Source of the DNA: Chloromonas sp. AAM2
Taxonomy: Eukaryota > Chlorophyta > Chlorophyceae > Chlamydomonadales > Chlamydomonadaceae
Direction of reading: 5' to 3'
Assembly (NCBI GenBank): GCA_004335635.1
Contig: QAXH01004782.1
Coordinates: 247 to 25,504 of the forward strand
Length of the DNA stretch: 25,258 nt
Made by a program: the position numbers and the translations under genes. Below the pieces are notes generated by a model that ran no database searches, was not told where the DNA came from, and saw only the letters and a program-made list of their open reading frames with translations. Shown here in pieces: positions 21,601 to 25,258 of this stretch; the stretch's first letter is position 1, and every line of letters starts with the position of its first letter.

Positions 21601-22020
21601 TGGGTTCATACACGGTGGCAGCACTGAATTTGTGTTGAGGTGCTTGCCATTCTCCCATCACAGGCTCTGATTATCTTGTTCCTGTTGTCAGACCAATCAC
21701 AAGGTACTCCCCCAGCAGATAAGTGGCAGGTCGGGTAGCAAGCCATAAGCTCTCATATGAGCTGTGAAAAACCAGATGAGCAAATATAAGCCCAAAGGTG
21801 TAGAAACCTCTGCCCAGGGGCGGTCACCCACCTCATCAGCCACAGGCACTTGAATGCGCACATCATCGACTGTCTGTGTCCAAGACACGTTCACCCCATC
21901 AGCCTGCATGCATGCAGTAAGACGCGCTGATGGTTGCAAGGCTTGCAGCAAGTTTCCTGCGTGGGTTGTTTTGGTCAAGGTATGCATGGAAGCTTCTAGG
22001 TCATCTCGTAGCGGCTGCAT
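18657..22020 (-). CDS. CS/NudC-like domain fused to a cyclophilin peptidyl-prolyl cis-trans isomerase
   Basis: Nine exons on -, in transcription order: 22020-21832, 21277-21163, 20656-20511, 20302-20187, 20074-20010, 19767-19691, 19531-19451, 19249-19180, 18832-18657; phases agree, 344 aa. Residues about 43-150 form a CS (p23/NudC-type) domain: [16 protein letters not shown], then RLRLTLKG, then DDSFWTME. The cyclophilin domain follows from about 151 (VFLEVSIG...). Against human CypA it keeps Arg55 (R207), Phe60, Met61, Gln63, Gln111 (Q263), Leu122 and His126. Phe113 is Tyr265 and Trp121 is His273, so weak cyclosporin binding is likely. After the fold there is a short acidic tail of about 35 residues. 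Expected role: prolyl isomerase tied to a chaperone-type module, probably cytosolic. The start is uncertain: the ATG at 22020 gives a 39-residue leader, but an acceptor just before GCTGATGGGG (about 21906) would instead imply upstream exons. Confidence 0.88.
20836..21110. repeat. Diverged direct repeat in a cyclophilin intron
   Basis: Within the 20657-21162 intron, ACACGAGACTTGACACG...GCCATCTCACAATTGATTTC (about 20841-20886) resembles ACACGAGACTTTACACGAGGCCATCCGACAACTGATTTC (about 21064-21105). The copies are in the same orientation with a few differences and one indel. The segment around 20990-21022 also resembles 1815-1845. The type of repeat is unknown. Confidence 0.5.
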
Positions 22021-23479
22021 GGTTTTCTGCCTCAAACACTCTTGCCTGTTTCAGCAATGCAGTGGTGCGCAGGTGGGCTCTGCTGCGCGGCGTTCTACGT
22101 GCTGCGATGCCAGTTACTGGGGTTCCGCAGCGACCGGATGTCGAGCACGCTGATGAACAACGCATTGTCTGGGCTGGAGAGTCCTTGGCGCAATCTGTAC
22201 AGGCGCAATGTCTCGTGTCTTGTCGATCGGTGATCGCCTGGTCGCCTGGTCGATCAGGCATGGACATGCTCATCGTCTGATACAGCACGTGCCAAAAACA
22301 ACGGCTCTTCCTAATGGATACTGGTGCCTGCAACGCAGAAGCTGTGTGCAGAACAGTTGTTTGACTATCCAGAACCCAGCCGCCCCAGTGTGGAGTCTAT
22401 TGTTTGGTCTTTGCTCAATCATACAAGTTGGAGTGAGCTAGGGCACCACCACCATTACATGCAACGCAGCACAGCAGCTCACAGCTGGATTTCAAGGCAG
22501 TGCCCAGCCTGGACAAGACAACATCCAAACACCTTGAGATTTAAACGTCCTTGAGCATTGCCTTAAATGGCTTCAACATCATTGTGACAGCTGACACTGT
22601 GCACATCTCCTTTACAGTGACTTCCTGGGATGTGTTTAGTGGTCTGGCTCTCTCATATTTCAACCTGTCACAGATAGTGTTGCATACGCGTTTGGCTTTG
22701 ACAGCTTGCACTTTCCAGCACGCAGGTCGCACATCAGTGGGAGCGCCACAAGATCACAGATTAAGGTACGAAAGGAATGCAGATGCACATGGCACGTGTG
22801 AGGAAACCTGACTCCGAAGAGCTGAAAAGTCCTTGAACCAATAGAAACAAAATCAGGTCTGTCACAAAGAGGGTTTCTGTTGCCTGTGCAGGCCTTGCAC
22901 TGTAGGCACCTGATCACGCTCAGGTTGCTTTGACCTACATCATCAAACGTAGATCACGTGATATCATGATCACATGCAGCACTTAAACCAAGTAACAGAT
23001 ATTTCACAAGTCATTCGTCAACCAGAGCACTCTCGTTCAGTGCATGGTTTTCATATCATTGTTTGTCATGGGCAGCCATCTTGACGGCATGAGGCACAAT
23101 GGCCTGGATTGTTGGGTCGGCAGGCTTCCGCCGCTGGCACAATGGAGGGTGCTGCATCAGCGTTGAGTGCGGCGCGGCTGCCAGATTGTAGTTTTGACGG
23201 CTGCTTGTGCTGTGCCAGAAGCACACATGGGTTCACCCCACCAGAGGGAGCCAGAGCACCATCACTACTCCCCATTCTCACTGACGCACTCATGTCAGGC
23301 AACTGAACCCGCCGTCACCGTACCAGTCTGCTGAACCGATGTACACCCATTCCCCATGTCAGGGGCCTAGCTGCATGTCCAGCGGCACCTCATCCCATTG
23401 CGCACGTCATGCGGTTCAGTGCCAGGCGGCTGACAACACAGTATCTCGCAACACGTGGCATTGTGGAACCAATCACGTT
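22021..23479. other. Gap between cyclophilin start and proline-rich gene
   Basis: The cyclophilin promoter should be here. Two things stand out. On the - strand 22208 to about 22092 is an open frame with strongly GC-biased third positions (...LFISVLDIRSLRNPSNWHR..., ending in TAG) that reads like an exon of an unrecognised protein but has no clear splice partners. Around 22951-22975 a palindrome-rich stretch (GATCACGTGATATCATGATCAC) includes the G-box core CACGTG. Otherwise I see no gene. Confidence 0.4.
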
Positions 23480-25258
23480 TCAATACAGAGCTTCGCGTCC
23501 TGGCAGGTGGGCGGGCCCGGGCTGCTGGCGAGTCACCAGCGCTTGAGCTTGGTGTCTTGCTGGTAGCTGGTTCGCAGAGGAAGTGTTAAACGCAATCTGC
23601 GGTGGTCCTCCGGCCCTCCAGTCACCACCAGTCATGACCTCACCCGCGCGCGCCTGAGGGCTGCCGTAAGCCATGGCAACTGCGGGTGTGGTCGAAGGCG
23701 AGAGGCTGTAACCAAATGCAACCGCGCTGGGCTGCATGGGAGGCAAGTCCTCGCCCAGGCCACCCCTGGGCCTGACTGCCCATGATGGCACGTACAAGTT
23801 TGGTGGCTGCGTCGCCGTGTACCCTTGCAGCGGCGGAAGAATTCCGCCAGGCGGCGGGACAACACGACCGGGTGGCGCAAGCAAGGGGGGCGAGGCGCCA
23901 TACGGCCACGTTTCTTGCGCTTGGTGCTGACTGGGCATCCCGACTGGCACAGCGGCATTTGAAGAACCCACTGGGGTTCTGGAATGGTGGGCCATGGTCG
24001 CCAGTCTGGCTTGTTGGGCCTGCTCCTCCGGGGATATCTGTGTGGAGCCGCAGCAGTATTTCCTCAAGCAGATTACCAGCACACACACCAGCACCAGCAG
24101 GAATACTGCGCCGACGCTGCAGCATACGACGATGATGATGAGCTGCGTGCAAGACAGCGCAACACAACGACGACATGTTAAGGATTGTGGCAACGAACGA
24201 GTTTGTGCGCACCGCTTGGTGTTTAATGTTCATGCTAGCATCTGCTTTAAGCGATGCCTGCAGCGCACCTCGGTAGTAGAGAATCGCTTGTCGCTGTCGC
24301 CGGAGCTTGGAGGCGGTGGGGCCGGCGGGGATGGAGCGGGTAGGAACGGCACGGCCGCAGTTACCGTCACTCCTGTCACGTCCAGCCCGGCAGTTTGCAA
24401 CTGCGTTGCGTAAATGCCTGCGCAGAGTGTCCGAACAGCATAACAGCCTGGCCCATCATCAGTGGGTTTAGCCAGAGGCGGGGCCTGCGGCTCACCGCTT
24501 CTACATATCTACTATCGCAAGCGAGCCTGAGGCAGTTCGATGAGGCACTGCAACCCAATGTCACAGCGTAGTTTGATATAGCAAATGTGACAAGCAATGC
24601 CCTGTTCTTCCCACGCATGGCGCTTGAGTACTCACCGCCAACCGCTGCAATTTGGATGTTGGCAAGGGCGGTGGCAAACTGGGCGGGAGTGGTGCTGCTG
24701 TTGCCCACCAACTGCAAGGGGCAAGAAGTAAGCAGCGCAAGCCTTGTAACAAAGTAAACCGCTTGCAAGTCGTGCCGCAAGAGTCACTGCCAAAAGTATT
24801 CAAGTTAGGTGAACGTCGCCATTCCTAGATTAAACACGACTATGTACCATACACTGGTTGGTGGGCTGCCGTACCCCAGCCGAGCAAGCCATTGCACAAA
24901 TGTCTTAAGGGCTTTGTGGACCATGGCACATGCATACAACTTCTGTTGCTCACCTGGAACACCACACCCGCTCCAGGGATGTTGGGCAACGGCTCAGGAA
25001 TGAAACCGGTGGTCGTCTGTGTGAGATGGCGTGCTGGGCCGCCGGTCTTTGTGACCATGCCCGCACCAAGCATCAAACGCCTTCCTGATGCAGAGCCAGG
25101 TGAAGGTGGGGGTGATGGCGGCGGCGGCAATCCGGGGGGCGGTGAAGGGGTAGGAGGGGGAGGGTACGGGGGTGGTGGAAGGGGTGAGTCCACAGTAGAC
25201 AAAGGTGGCGGGTATGCTGGGGGTGGTGGGTATACCGGTGGAGGGGGCATTGACGGTG
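23480..25258 (-). CDS. Proline-rich single-pass membrane protein, 5' end outside the window
   Basis: Four exons in transcription order: edge (25258)-24954, 24711-24636, 24417-24269, 24142-23480 (TGA at 23482-23480); phases agree. The visible protein starts with a YPPPP/SPPP-rich segment like those of volvocine cell-wall and pherophorin-type proteins. A region of about 110 residues follows, including TPAQFATALANIQIAAVGG and a second short Pro-rich linker. Then comes one strong membrane helix at the start of the last exon (LIIIVV...VLVICLRKYCC, about 24142-24055), with a basic and cysteine stop-transfer end. A tail of about 190 residues rich in Pro, Gly, Ala and Gln closes it. The likely topology is Pro-rich part outside and tail in the cytosol. 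No enzyme domain is visible. It may be a wall-membrane linker or receptor-like surface protein; this is inference. The N terminus and any signal peptide lie beyond the right edge. Confidence 0.8.

Noticed and set aside
22945..22980. CACGTG palindrome cluster as a promoter element of the cyclophilin gene
   Set aside because: It lies over 900 bp upstream of the putative start with no other promoter signal; noted only in the gap description.
23640..24233. Second long - frame of 197 codons overlapping the last exon of the proline-rich gene
   Set aside because: A shadow of the coding frame in GC-rich sequence; the other frame has the membrane helix and joins three upstream exons in phase.
24360..24450. 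CTGATGATGG on - in the proline-rich gene intron as a C/D snoRNA
   Set aside because: No box D on that strand within about 90 nt before the next exon.
1..25258. tRNA, rRNA, bacterial operon or defence island
   Set aside because: I saw no cloverleaf with a GGTTCRANNC arm, no rRNA core sequence, and the genes are spliced eukaryotic genes with unrelated functions.

Overview
The window looks like nuclear DNA of a green alga, probably of the Chlamydomonadales (Chlorophyceae). The evidence is short exons of about 50-300 bp with GT-AG introns (mostly GTGAG donors and GCAG acceptors), GC-rich third codon positions in exons against less GC-rich introns, a (S)PPPP-rich membrane protein of volvocine cell-wall style, a TGTAA signal after one stop codon, and many low-complexity and tandem repeats. 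The species cannot be named from sequence alone.

Layout from left to right: a 24-bp minisatellite (1 to about 805) with a possible transposase remnant after it; a 90-bp tandem repeat (about 1950-2455); a 14-exon gene on + for an organelle-targeted MnmG/GidA/MTO1 tRNA-modification flavoprotein (3136-9048); an intergenic region with a CT microsatellite and a short fold-back element; a 16-exon gene on + for an acylated CaMKK-like protein kinase with a C-terminal cyclic-nucleotide-binding domain (10387-17073); a convergent intergenic region with a second, strongly folding copy of the same element; a 9-exon gene on - for a CS/NudC-like domain fused to a cyclophilin (18657-22020); a gap of about 1.4 kb; and, on -, the 3' part of a proline-rich single-pass membrane protein that runs off the right edge (23480-25258).

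I joined all exons by hand. In each of the three full-length models every junction keeps phase, giving proteins of 771, 737 and 344 residues. The MnmG model matches the bacterial family over its whole length, including both catalytic cysteines.

The points most worth a second look are the kinase-CNB architecture, three box C/D snoRNA-like units inside two introns of that kinase gene, the CS-cyclophilin fusion, and the hairpin-forming repeat family with GTTTGCCAGTTCTGGGACAA arms. The four genes show no obvious shared pathway, as expected for eukaryotic nuclear DNA. I did not find a bacterial-type defence system, CRISPR array or operon.
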